Positions 18,343-27,465 of a stretch of DNA of 51,754 nucleotides are shown piece by piece. The stretch covers positions 1 through 51,754 of the forward strand of contig QYQM01000078.1 in NCBI GenBank assembly GCA_007280905.1, given 5' to 3'. The position numbers and the translations under genes are program-made. The notes under the pieces are model-generated. The model was not told the origin of the DNA and did no database searches. It worked only from the letters and a program-made list of their open reading frames with translations. The first letter of the stretch is position 1. Each line of letters opens with the position of its first letter. Source of the DNA: Porphyromonadaceae bacterium. Lineage in GTDB: Bacteria > Bacteroidota > Bacteroidia > Bacteroidales > UBA12481.

Positions 18343-21318
18343 GTGGTCAAATTCAAAATTCCATATAAAGCCGGCTTTATCATTTCCGGGATTGCTTCCA
18401 CGGCATGGTTCCTGATCCGGGTGATCCCCAAGCCTTCGCGCGCAAGTTATCCCTGCATGCGTGCAGCATCGCCGGTCATGTCAGCTTTTATCATTTACCT
18501 GATAGCGCTTTCCGGATCGGTAATGGTTTTTAGAAGGGCAAAAACACATCTGACACGTTCCAAATATATTGCAGCAGGCGGACTATTTCTGATTGCAATT
18601 TCACTATTTGCCTTTGCAACCAATCTTAACCTGAAAACCATTTACGCGCAAATTAAATCGGCAAATTCCACGAAAATTGTACCCAATTTACCCTTCGGAG
18701 AACCGCGTGGAATTTTCCCGGGCCGTGTGGTTTGGGCCTGGAATCCGGATGCTACGGACATAAATTGCACAAACAATCTGAATGACCCTATCCGGGGGGC
18801 TGATGGATACTTTTTAGCCAAAAACAACAATCAGGTGGTGGTCGACAGCATGCTCAATGATGCCATCCGGAAATTAACAGGCGCCTCTTCGGTAAAAAAT
18901 GCGTGGACGGCACTTTTTAAATCTTTCAATGAGCGTAAAGGATTGGGAAGTGTTGAATATGTGCCTGGACAAAAAATCTTTATCAAAGTGAACCTTGGAG
19001 GCGGCAGCTGGTTAACGAATTCGAACGACTTGTCACTTATTTCGCTACCATGGGCTGCAGGTTATTACGGATTGGCAGAAACTTCTCCGGCAATCATGAT
19101 CGCACTCCTGAAACAACTCGTAACGATTTATGGAGTTCAGCAAAAGGACATTTACCTGGGAGATCCGATTGCACATATCTATAAACATGTGTATGAGCAA
19201 CTGAGGGCAGTTTTTCCTGATGTAAAATATGTTGATAAAGATCATAGCAACATTGGCCGTACCAAACTTACCATTCCAGCCGCTCCGGTAATTTTCTATT
19301 CAGATAAAGGTACCGTCATGCCTTCAGCAGTTTCAGACAAAATTTACACTGAGATGCAGGATGCCGGTTACCTGATCAATATTGCTGCGCTGAAAGCACA
19401 TGCCCGCAACGGCGTTACCCTCAATACCAAAAATCATTTTGGCTCTCAAACCCGTGCAGGGGCTGATCACTTGCACAACGGACTGATCGCACCTGAGAAC
19501 GATCAACCCATCCGAACTGAATACAGGAATTACAGGGTACTAACCGATCTAATGGGTCACGAAAAGTTAGGGGGCAATACCCTGCTTTTTATGATAGATG
19601 GCTTATGGGGTGGAACCGAAGCAGTTGAGAAACCGGTAAAATGGAACATGGCCCCATTTAATGGAGACTGGCCTAATTCCATCTTCATCGCCCAGGATCC
19701 GGTGGCCATTGAATCGGTTTGTATGGATTTCTTACGGAGTGAATTTACTGATCCTAACGGTCCGGGTAAAGCCCGTCCTCAATTTGGTGCAGTAGATGAT
19801 TATCTGCTTCAGGCTGCCGATTCAAGTTTCTGGCCTGAAGGTATACGTTATGATCCTGAAAATGATGGCACCATTATGCGAAGCTTGGGTATCTGCGAAC
19901 ATTGGAACGATTCAGGTAAAAAGCAATACTCCCATAACCTTGGATATAATAAGGGAATTGAATTAATGTCAACATCGCCCGAATTGGTTAAAACTACAGT
20001 AATTGCTATTAAAACTGAAACTCCGCCCACATTCGATGGTGAGGAAAATGATATTTGCTGGACCGAGGCAAAATGGTACCCTATCGATCAAACCTGGATT
20101 ATCTGGGGACAAAAAATCGATTCATCCGATTTTCATGGAGAATTTAAAATCTCATGGTCATCGGCTGATAACTTGATGTACTTTCTTGTCAAGGTTACAG
20201 ATGATGCATTTATTGATGGTTATGTATATCCCGGAGATGGATATCCGAACTTTGATATTGTTGAAGTCTTTATCGATGAAGATAAGTCGGGAGGATTGCA
20301 TGTATTTGATAATAATCCGACCCTGGGACAAAATGCCGAAAATGCCTTTTCTTATCATATGGCTACCAGTCAACCTGCCGATGGAGAAATTTCGACCGAT
20401 CTGGTGGCCTGCGATATCTCAGGCACCGATTGGGGTAACAGTGTTATTGAAAATTACGCTTCCCATTTCCCTGATTTTAAAATGAGACGAAACGGAAATG
20501 TATATACCTATGAATTCTCCATGAAAGTTTATTCGGATACCTATTTAAAGAGCAATCCCGAAAACTCAAGGGTTACACTTGCTGAAAACAAACTGATGGG
20601 TATGAGCCTGGCATACTGTGATAATGACGATCCTGACGGCGTGCGGGATAACTTCTTTGGTTCGGTGTGGGTCCCGGAAACCGAATATAACGACCATTGG
20701 ATGAATGCCAACGGCTTTGGTTCGATACGCCTGGTGACCTCGATATCAGGGTTGAACCACCCGGTGGTTACGATCGCTGAAATTCCGGATATCAATATCA
20801 GGGAGAAAAATGAAACGCTCACCATTGTCGAGGATCTTTCATCCCATTTTTTTGATCCCGATCAGGATACTCTCTCCTATCATGTTCAAAGTGCATCCGG
20901 GAACCTGGTTTTCGGTACTGTTGGAAACAAGTTGACGGTAATTGCCGATAATGAATATGCTGGTGACGTTTTGGCTACCATTACTGCCACAGACGGCCAA
21001 TATGAAGCCTCCCTTAATTTCATGATCTTTGACGAGACGTCAGGCATAGTAAATAATAGTCTTTCCGGGAAAATAACCATTTATCCTAACCCCGCTTCAG
21101 AGATTCTTTTCCTGACTCTACCTTCAAAAATCCATAATCAATCTATTAAGGTGGAGGTTTATAGCTTGAATGGCGTAAGGGTAATCAGTGAAAATCTCAA
21201 CTACTCAGAGCCTGATGAATTAATCCATCTGAATGTATGCCATTTAATAACAGGCTCTTACTTAATAAGGATTAATGCGGGCAACGAAAATTTTACTGAG
21301 AGGTTTTACAAAAAATAA
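18343..21318 (+). CDS. DUF362 domain protein fused to CBM9-like domain and T9SS sorting domain
   Basis: A 991-residue protein starting at GTG; the frame is closed just upstream and the first in-frame ATG (18457) would cut into conserved sequence (WFLIRVIPKPSRASYPC). Three hydrophobic segments (about 8-23, 42-60, 79-97) precede a DUF362 region (about 110-545) with FIKVNLGGG, LINIAALKAHARNGVTLNTKNHFG and FIAQDPVAIESVCMDFL. A CBM9-like beta-sandwich follows (about 555-800; TPPTFDG, W-[ST]-EAKWYPI, VEVFIDEDKSGG), then a cadherin-like domain (about 805-895) and a C-terminal sorting domain (ITIYPNPASE from about 909). DUF362 has no settled enzymatic role, although it often accompanies iron-sulfur proteins. 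Here it is tied to glycan binding and surface display. Confidence 0.7.
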   Translation: MVKFKIPYKAGFIISGIASTAWFLIRVIPKPSRASYPCMRAASPVMSAFIIYLIALSGSVMVFRRAKTHLTRSKYIAAGGLFLIAISLFAFATNLNLKTIYAQIKSANSTKIVPNLPFGEPRGIFPGRVVWAWNPDATDINCTNNLNDPIRGADGYFLAKNNNQVVVDSMLNDAIRKLTGASSVKNAWTALFKSFNERKGLGSVEYVPGQKIFIKVNLGGGSWLTNSNDLSLISLPWAAGYYGLAETSPAIMIALLKQLVTIYGVQQKDIYLGDPIAHIYKHVYEQLRAVFPDVKYVDKDHSNIGRTKLTIPAAPVIFYSDKGTVMPSAVSDKIYTEMQDAGYLINIAALKAHARNGVTLNTKNHFGSQTRAGADHLHNGLIAPENDQPIRTEYRNYRVLTDLMGHEKLGGNTLLFMIDGLWGGTEAVEKPVKWNMAPFNGDWPNSIFIAQDPVAIESVCMDFLRSEFTDPNGPGKARPQFGAVDDYLLQAADSSFWPEGIRYDPENDGTIMRSLGICEHWNDSGKKQYSHNLGYNKGIELMSTSPELVKTTVIAIKTETPPTFDGEENDICWTEAKWYPIDQTWIIWGQKIDSSDFHGEFKISWSSADNLMYFLVKVTDDAFIDGYVYPGDGYPNFDIVEVFIDEDKSGGLHVFDNNPTLGQNAENAFSYHMATSQPADGEISTDLVACDISGTDWGNSVIENYASHFPDFKMRRNGNVYTYEFSMKVYSDTYLKSNPENSRVTLAENKLMGMSLAYCDNDDPDGVRDNFFGSVWVPETEYNDHWMNANGFGSIRLVTSISGLNHPVVTIAEIPDINIREKNETLTIVEDLSSHFFDPDQDTLSYHVQSASGNLVFGTVGNKLTVIADNEYAGDVLATITATDGQYEASLNFMIFDETSGIVNNSLSGKITIYPNPASEILFLTLPSKIHNQSIKVEVYSLNGVRVISENLNYSEPDELIHLNVCHLITGSYLIRINAGNENFTERFYKK

Positions 21319-21327
21319 AGTTTAACC

Positions 21328-22620
21328 ATGCGCTTCAGATTTCTTTTTATCGGATGCTTATTGTTAAACGTTTTGTATGCCGGCGCTCAATACCAATCAA
21401 CCTACTCAAATGGGTTAGAGGGGAAGGTGGTCAGAGCAATCTATATTGATGGCCACGATACCAAGTGGTTTGGAACCGATGAAGGACTTACCCGTTTAGA
21501 CGGAATAAACTGGAAAAATTATGGATCCGGGAATTTTCTGTTTTCCCTTTTCATCAACGACATATGGGTTGATGAGACAAATGGAAATATGATCTTCTGG
21601 GTTGCAACACGGGGAGGACTTTCGGTAGCTGTTTATTCCCAGGGAGAATTTTTAATAAGCGCTTCCTATTCCCAATTGGATGGTTTATTGGGGGATGACA
21701 TATTATCGCTCTGCCGGGATAACCAGGGTATACAGTATGCTGCTTCTATTTCAGGCATCAATTATCTGAGCAGCAACAGCTGGAAATCTCTTACATACAG
21801 TACCTACCCGGACAACATTCCCAATGCCCCGGTCAGAGTGATCCATTCCCGTAATGACAGCCTCTACGCGGGCACTTCGGGAGGCATTGGCCGTTTTGTG
21901 AATACAGTGGATGGCATGACAGGAGCCACCCGATGGACCAGTGAGTATGGAATCAGCCCGCTTTCAGATGATATTACTGCTATTTTTGTGGATTCAAAAG
22001 GCAATCAATGGTTTGGAACCAGTGTTGGATTGCAGAAACATGAAGGCATTCTTGCAAAGGAAGGCTGGTCGCAATTTATTGTTGCGGATGGATTGGTAAA
22101 TAATTATATCCTGGCTATCAGCGAGGCCCCATCAGGAGAAATCTGGGTGGGAACAAAAGGGGGAGTTTCAATTTTTTCGGGCCGGCAATGGCAATCGCTT
22201 CAGCAAAAAGACGGATTGGTTTGTGACACGGTTTATGATATTGCCTTCGAAACAGATGGTTCTGCCTGGCTAGCCACTCATCAAGGGGTTTCGCATTATA
22301 AATCGGGTTCGTTTTTGAATCATATTGCCATCCTGGAAAAAGTTAAACGTAATTTGGATATGCAAATTAATTATCCCCGGGGTGCAGATCAGGTAGATTT
22401 CGTTTTCTATATAACTCAATCTCAAACGGTTAATATTACTATATATGATATTTCAGGAAAGGTGATATCGAAAGTCGGAGGCAACCTATTGCCTGCTGGA
22501 AGGAATGTCCTCAGCTGTCAACTGTATCAACAAAGTTTGAAAACACAACCAGGACTTTATATCTACAGATTTCAAAGCTCTGATCTGAATAAATCTGACA
22601 AATTCTTTCTGATCAGATAA
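21328..22620 (+). CDS. Secreted Reg_prop beta-propeller with T9SS domain (no kinase)
   Basis: A 430-residue exported protein. After the signal peptide (…NVLYAGAQ, about 1-21) come repeated propeller blades of the two-component-regulator type: TKWFGTDEGLTRLDG, IFWVATRGGLS, SLYAGTSGGIGRF, NQWFGTSVGLQKH, EIWVGTKGGVSIF and SAWLATHQGVSHY. The C-terminal 75 residues (VNITIYDISGKVIS…GLYIYRFQSS…FFLIR) are a sorting domain. The blades match the sensor part of the HTCS encoded upstream, but histidine kinase and DNA-binding parts are absent. Only 9 bp separate it from the DUF362 gene, so the two are co-transcribed. It may bind the same ligand outside the cell or serve as a propeller scaffold; the role is unknown. 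Confidence 0.75.
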   Translation: MRFRFLFIGCLLLNVLYAGAQYQSTYSNGLEGKVVRAIYIDGHDTKWFGTDEGLTRLDGINWKNYGSGNFLFSLFINDIWVDETNGNMIFWVATRGGLSVAVYSQGEFLISASYSQLDGLLGDDILSLCRDNQGIQYAASISGINYLSSNSWKSLTYSTYPDNIPNAPVRVIHSRNDSLYAGTSGGIGRFVNTVDGMTGATRWTSEYGISPLSDDITAIFVDSKGNQWFGTSVGLQKHEGILAKEGWSQFIVADGLVNNYILAISEAPSGEIWVGTKGGVSIFSGRQWQSLQQKDGLVCDTVYDIAFETDGSAWLATHQGVSHYKSGSFLNHIAILEKVKRNLDMQINYPRGADQVDFVFYITQSQTVNITIYDISGKVISKVGGNLLPAGRNVLSCQLYQQSLKTQPGLYIYRFQSSDLNKSDKFFLIR

Positions 22621-22834
22621 TTGAATTTGAATAAATTATAGCAAAAAATTAGAAGTTACTGTTAAGGTATATGTTAGAAATCAAATCTAGAAAGATTAAC
22701 TACAAAGTCACCGCGGTTTTGTAACCGAACAACAAAACAGATGACTTCCGGGAAAAATACACAATCTATGCAAAGGCGCACACCCATACTCTCTTCCCCT
22801 CCTCTCTTTTTAGCGTTTCCGGAAGCGCTTTCAT

Positions 22835-22935
22835 CCCGGCGAAGGCCGGGATCCCGTCACGCTACTCTGAGGCTTTCGGTTCATAAAACATGGCAGGCAT
22901 TCGTGGTCAGCGACGGGACCCCGGCCTTCGCCGGG
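22835..22935. repeat. Inverted pair of REP-like GC hairpins
   Basis: CCCGGCGAAGGCCGGG followed by ATCCCGTC (22835-22858) recurs in reverse complement at 22912-22935 with one mismatch over 24 bp. Each arm is itself a hairpin (CCCGGC-GAAG-GCCGGG). The core resembles the hairpin array at 3322-3446. This paired layout is typical of BIME-like mobile hairpins. Confidence 0.8.
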
Positions 22936-23035
22936 GTGTGGGTTCAGATGACCTGCTTGTCTTCCTTCGGACATCCTTTAAAAGATACCTTGTGAATAGC
23001 ATTGATTATAAGCATTATACAAAGAGTTATATAGT

Positions 23036-23214
23036 GGTTCACAAAGAAAGTTTACACAAAGAACACAAAGAAAATGAAAAATATAGGCCTATCTAAAATC
23101 CGACTAACACAAGAATGGACAATTAATCAACATTTATTTTGCTGAAAGATGCTGTAAAAAGAGCCATCGAGGGAACTTGGTGAACTTTGTGTAAAAACTT
23201 TGTGCCCTTTGTGG
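23036..23214. repeat. CACAAAG-rich inverted repeat, MITE-like
   Basis: The left arm (23036-23070) contains CACAAAG three times; the right arm (23181-23214) contains the complement CTTTGTG three times at similar spacing. The arms are imperfect inverted repeats enclosing about 110 bp of non-coding DNA. Such CACAAAG-rich inverted elements occur dispersed in Bacteroidota and other genomes. A non-autonomous transposable element is the likeliest reading. Confidence 0.5.
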
Positions 23215-23252
23215 TAAAGAATAATGCCTTATGAACAGTAATAATTAGAATT

Positions 23253-26200
23253 ATGAAAAAACTTTACTTTCTTCTTTTGGTGTTCGGTTTGTGTTTTAAT
23301 TGGCAAATATTTGCCCAACAAACCGGTTTTGTTGAAGCATTTGATGAAGCAATGGTTCCGGCAGGAATAGTTCAAAACTCAAAATATACTTTTTCACTTA
23401 ACCTGCAAGCGCTGGAAGTAAATGTCAGCAGAGATAGCCGCTGGTTTGGTTTCGATTACGATCTCGGGGGCAGTTACGACATTTCGGCAAATCCGGTTAT
23501 CAATGTAAAGCTGAAAACCGAAACCGATATGATCCTGCAGCTCTTTTTAATTGACTCAGATGGTAAGGGTTATCAAACAGCTTTAGTTGGAAGTCAATAC
23601 AAATATGATGAACTGGTCCCTGATAAAAACGAATATCGTTCAGCCCGGATTTTAAAGGGAGTTGATTTTAATACAGTTTCATTTGATTTTTCATCAGTTA
23701 ATCCTGTCATTCTTGATCTTAAAAAAATCGCAAAAATAAAATTTGTCAGTAATGGCACAGCTTTAACGTTTGTGGGGAAATTTACGATCGATGAATTCCG
23801 AATGGGAAACCAGGCTATAAAAATGGCCTATATAGGGCAGCTGGCTGAGCGCAATTACTTGAAAAATTCAACTGGTACAAAAGAGGTATTGATTCCGGAA
23901 ATCAAAAATGCAGCAGAACTGCATGTATCAGGCGCTTCGTTATTAATCGCCAACGCAGCTGTGACACCAATAACTTATACAACCTCGACCGAAAACGGAA
24001 CAAGTGTTCAATACGGTTTCGCAAAACTTACATACAGTTTGGTTGCAGATGCCATAGGTTCGGATACCATTACCCTGGAAGCCATGGGAGTTAATGGGTT
24101 TGCTGAAAACTCCATGAAATTTGCAATTAATGTGAAAAATAACAATCTGCCAACTATTGATCCTGTTGCAGACTATGTGGTTCAAAAAGATCAGCTTAAT
24201 GAGATCAAACTTACAGGCATCACAAGTGGCGATAGCGAAGCCAATCAAACTCTTACTCTGACAGCTATCAGCGATAACACTTCAGTTGTTGAGACTATTC
24301 ATGTAGGGTATTCATCACCCGATCATTACGGAAAAATATCTTTTTCGTCAAAATCTGCCGGAACTGCAAAAATAACGCTGACTGTTGCAGACAATGAAGG
24401 TGCAATTACTAATACTTCCTTTATTGCAACATCTTTCAAATCAATCAATCAACCCCCGGTGATTGATCCGGTAAATCAACTGACCGTTACCAATACATCG
24501 GGTCAGCAAAGTATTCTGCTAACCGGCATCGGGGATGGCGACCATTCAAATCAGACCCTGATAATCTCAGCAACCAGTTCAGAGCCTGCCATAATTCCAG
24601 ATCCCACAATAATTTTTGATCAAGGGAGTGAAACAGCAACATTGGGCTTTAATCCAACTGGTGTGGCAGGTTTGGCAAACATAACCGTTACCATTTCCGA
24701 TAACGGTGGAAATGCCGAAAATGATGGTAATAAGACAACGAATTTACTGATACCCATTGAAGTGATTGTATCCAGTCCCACCGGCTTGGAATTTGATTTA
24801 TCAGCCTCTGGTGCACTAAGCTATTTTAAACCCGAGAATCTTGGAGTTGCCTATTTCATTGCCATTGTAGATACCTTAGGAAGCAAGGCACTGCGCGTGA
24901 CCATGAAAGATAAATGGACGTATGCCGGTATTTGGATGGATTTACCTTTTGAACTTAATCTGAGCCAATTGCCGGTTGTTTCTTATGATGTGCTTTCGGT
25001 GAATCAGGCAACCTGGCATTGGAATTATTTTTATGATGCAAAAGGTCAGGATGGAGGGCAGAACAGAAATACTCAAAATTCAGGTGATCATCAGTTTCAA
25101 GCTCCGGCTGATTCATGGACTACCCTTTCATTTGATTATCGTCAGCCCGGCGATTTGAATAATGATGGGGGAAATCCGATCGATGCATCTCGCATAAATG
25201 CATTGTTGATAAATATGCACAATGCAAAACCAACATGGCCCTTCACCAATGCCACCGGAGTTTTATACCTACGCAACATTAATTTTGGCGACAAAGCTGT
25301 TTATACCCCTGAACAGGTGTATGCAACCATGAACCCGGTTGCCAGCCAAAGTGCATACGAAAACGGAGGAAGTCAAACTATCCTTCTATCCGGAATTTCC
25401 AATGGAAAAAAGGGAATCGACAATATTACCATAACAGCCTCAAGTTCCTCTGAAAACATCGCTGCTGTGTCCTCAGTTTCACCAATAAATCCCGATGGAA
25501 GCGCAATACTCACTTATACACCGTTGGCTAGCGGTTCAGCCCTGATCAGCATTAAAATTGAGGCCACCGGTGCGGTACCGGTAACCGTTAATAGTATAGT
25601 TACTGTTTTGAAGAACGACCCGGCAGGCTATGCCAAATTAACGATCGATAAAACGCTGAAATACCAAACAATGCGAGGGTTTGGTACTTTCCTGCCCGAT
25701 TCCCGGTTCGGAGATTTATACGCCGGGGATCTGGGGGCCTCGGTGGTGCGATTGGGTATTATCGGAAACCAGTGGGAACCGGAAAATGATAATGAAGATT
25801 CCAATGTGACCAACATGGAGGGGTTTAATTATAATGCCTTTGACTGGAACTATTTGCGGGATCTGAAAGCAAAAGGAGTCGAAAGTTTCATCATTACCTC
25901 CTGGAGCCCGCCGGCATGGATGAAGCGCAATCTAAGCCTCGATCATAAGGAGCAGGCCATTGAATGGGAAAAAACCGACAATGTATTAGAATCCTACTAT
26001 TATGAGGAATTTGCCGAAAGCATGGCGGCTTTGGTCAGAGCCATGAAACAGGAAGCCGGCATAGATATTCTGGCAATCGGACTGCAAAACGAACCCTATT
26101 TTAATGAGCCCTATCCATCGGCCATTCTGGGTGGAGCTCAATTTGTACAATTGATGAAAATCGTTGGGGATCGTTTTAAAAAGGAAGGATTAAGCCAGGT

Positions 26201-27449
26201 TGGATTCTATATGCCCGAGCAGGTTTTTGGTATTGGCTGGGGTGATTACAGTTGCGAAGGCTATTTAACTACCTTGAAAAGCGATCTGATAGCCGATGAA
26301 TATTGCCAATACTTTGCTGTGCATGGCTATGACGGAACAGGTATTACATCCGGATTTCCTACATACAACCATTGGGCAAGCATGACAGCACTTGCTCAGC
26401 AAGGCAATCATCCGAAAGAATCCTGGATGACCGAAACCTATATTGGCTATAGCGATTGGACCTCAGCATTAAACCTGGCCGGGGCTATCCACGGTTCCCT
26501 GTGGGCAGGTAAAATCAGTCTTTGGACTAACTGGAGTTTCGACGGAATGCAAGTGTCAAAAAATGCACCGAATTCATCATTCTATGTCAGCAAAAACTAT
26601 TTCAAGTTTATCCGGCCCGGAGCCGTCCAGATTGATTCCAAATCAGACAATTCGAACCTTTTGGTTACTGCTTTCGAAAACACCGATGGAAAATTTGCCG
26701 TAGTTGTCATTAACAAGGGATCGAGACCTGTTCCTGCCAGGATTTACGGCAACAATTTGCCCGAAAGATATCGCATTTACCGCACCACAATGTCGGAAAA
26801 TTGTGCAGATGCCGGCATTTTGAATACCGGTGAAAGCACTATGATATTCCCGGCAGGCAGTGTGATTACTTTGGTTGCAGAGTCAAATGTCCTGTTAACC
26901 ATGAATCAGGTTGCGGATACCACAGTGGCCAAAAATTCAGGGGAAACCATTCTTTCAATCGAAGGTATTACAGATGGAGCAGGAAGTACCAATGATCTGA
27001 CGCTTGATTTTGAAAACTCCAATGAAGGTCTCTTCAGCATTATCAGCGTTTCGGGGATTGGAACCGACGGCAAGGCTACCATTCGTTTCACTCCCGCAGG
27101 CAATCAAATCGGTACAGCTAAAATAAAACTTTCCCTAACCGGCACTGAAGGAAAAAAACGTCAGGTGATTTTTTATGTTTTTGTGATCAACCCAAGCAGT
27201 GTGAACGGGTTGGCCCAGGAACCGTGCAAAATATATCCAAATCCGGCCAGTGAACATTTGAATATCGAATTTTCACCAAATCAGTTCAGAGAGGTTACTA
27301 TCACGGATATTGCCGGTACATTGATTCTCCGGCAAACCGTTTCATCTGATCATGTTTCGATCAATGTCAAAAACTGGAATAAAGGTATTTACATTATTAA
27401 AATGACCGGTGATGTCAGTTCAAAGACAGAACGCTTTGTAATTGAATAA
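23253..27449 (+). CDS. Multidomain secreted GH30 glycoside hydrolase with T9SS domain
   Basis: A 1398-residue exported enzyme. Signal peptide (about 1-21, ending IFAQ); a CBM-like beta-sandwich (about 22-195); three Ig/cadherin-like domains (about 200-505); a second CBM-like sandwich (about 510-690); another Ig-like domain (to about 785); a GH30 (beta/alpha)8 domain with its side beta-sandwich (about 790-1215); an Ig-like domain; and a sorting domain (CKIYPNPASEHLNIEF, last 80 residues). The catalytic acid/base is probably E947 in IGLQNEPYF and the nucleophile E1061 in SWMTETYIG; RGFG and SWSPPAWMK are also GH30 hallmarks. GH30 members cleave beta-linked xylan, glucuronoxylan, 1,6-glucan, galactan or fucoside; this one cannot be placed to subfamily by eye. 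It opens the enzyme run. Confidence 0.85.
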   Translation: MKKLYFLLLVFGLCFNWQIFAQQTGFVEAFDEAMVPAGIVQNSKYTFSLNLQALEVNVSRDSRWFGFDYDLGGSYDISANPVINVKLKTETDMILQLFLIDSDGKGYQTALVGSQYKYDELVPDKNEYRSARILKGVDFNTVSFDFSSVNPVILDLKKIAKIKFVSNGTALTFVGKFTIDEFRMGNQAIKMAYIGQLAERNYLKNSTGTKEVLIPEIKNAAELHVSGASLLIANAAVTPITYTTSTENGTSVQYGFAKLTYSLVADAIGSDTITLEAMGVNGFAENSMKFAINVKNNNLPTIDPVADYVVQKDQLNEIKLTGITSGDSEANQTLTLTAISDNTSVVETIHVGYSSPDHYGKISFSSKSAGTAKITLTVADNEGAITNTSFIATSFKSINQPPVIDPVNQLTVTNTSGQQSILLTGIGDGDHSNQTLIISATSSEPAIIPDPTIIFDQGSETATLGFNPTGVAGLANITVTISDNGGNAENDGNKTTNLLIPIEVIVSSPTGLEFDLSASGALSYFKPENLGVAYFIAIVDTLGSKALRVTMKDKWTYAGIWMDLPFELNLSQLPVVSYDVLSVNQATWHWNYFYDAKGQDGGQNRNTQNSGDHQFQAPADSWTTLSFDYRQPGDLNNDGGNPIDASRINALLINMHNAKPTWPFTNATGVLYLRNINFGDKAVYTPEQVYATMNPVASQSAYENGGSQTILLSGISNGKKGIDNITITASSSSENIAAVSSVSPINPDGSAILTYTPLASGSALISIKIEATGAVPVTVNSIVTVLKNDPAGYAKLTIDKTLKYQTMRGFGTFLPDSRFGDLYAGDLGASVVRLGIIGNQWEPENDNEDSNVTNMEGFNYNAFDWNYLRDLKAKGVESFIITSWSPPAWMKRNLSLDHKEQAIEWEKTDNVLESYYYEEFAESMAALVRAMKQEAGIDILAIGLQNEPYFNEPYPSAILGGAQFVQLMKIVGDRFKKEGLSQVGFYMPEQVFGIGWGDYSCEGYLTTLKSDLIADEYCQYFAVHGYDGTGITSGFPTYNHWASMTALAQQGNHPKESWMTETYIGYSDWTSALNLAGAIHGSLWAGKISLWTNWSFDGMQVSKNAPNSSFYVSKNYFKFIRPGAVQIDSKSDNSNLLVTAFENTDGKFAVVVINKGSRPVPARIYGNNLPERYRIYRTTMSENCADAGILNTGESTMIFPAGSVITLVAESNVLLTMNQVADTTVAKNSGETILSIEGITDGAGSTNDLTLDFENSNEGLFSIISVSGIGTDGKATIRFTPAGNQIGTAKIKLSLTGTEGKKRQVIFYVFVINPSSVNGLAQEPCKIYPNPASEHLNIEFSPNQFREVTITDIAGTLILRQTVSSDHVSINVKNWNKGIYIIKMTGDVSSKTERFVIE

Positions 27450-27465
27450 AGATTATAAAAGAATT

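Larger units (their letters stand above)
22621..23252. other. Gene-free spacer with two dispersed repeat elements
   Basis: 632 bp between the propeller gene and the GH30 gene. Apart from the two repeat pairs listed separately I see nothing coding: the open frames over 22741-23096 translate the hairpin repeats (R-R-R-P-G-S and P-A-F-A-G-V type peptides). No confident promoter or terminator was found, although a promoter for the downstream enzyme genes is expected here. Confidence 0.6.

Noticed and set aside
22741-23096. Two small overlapping reading frames as genes
   Set aside because: Their peptides are translations of the GC hairpin repeats and have no signal, domain or plausible start region.
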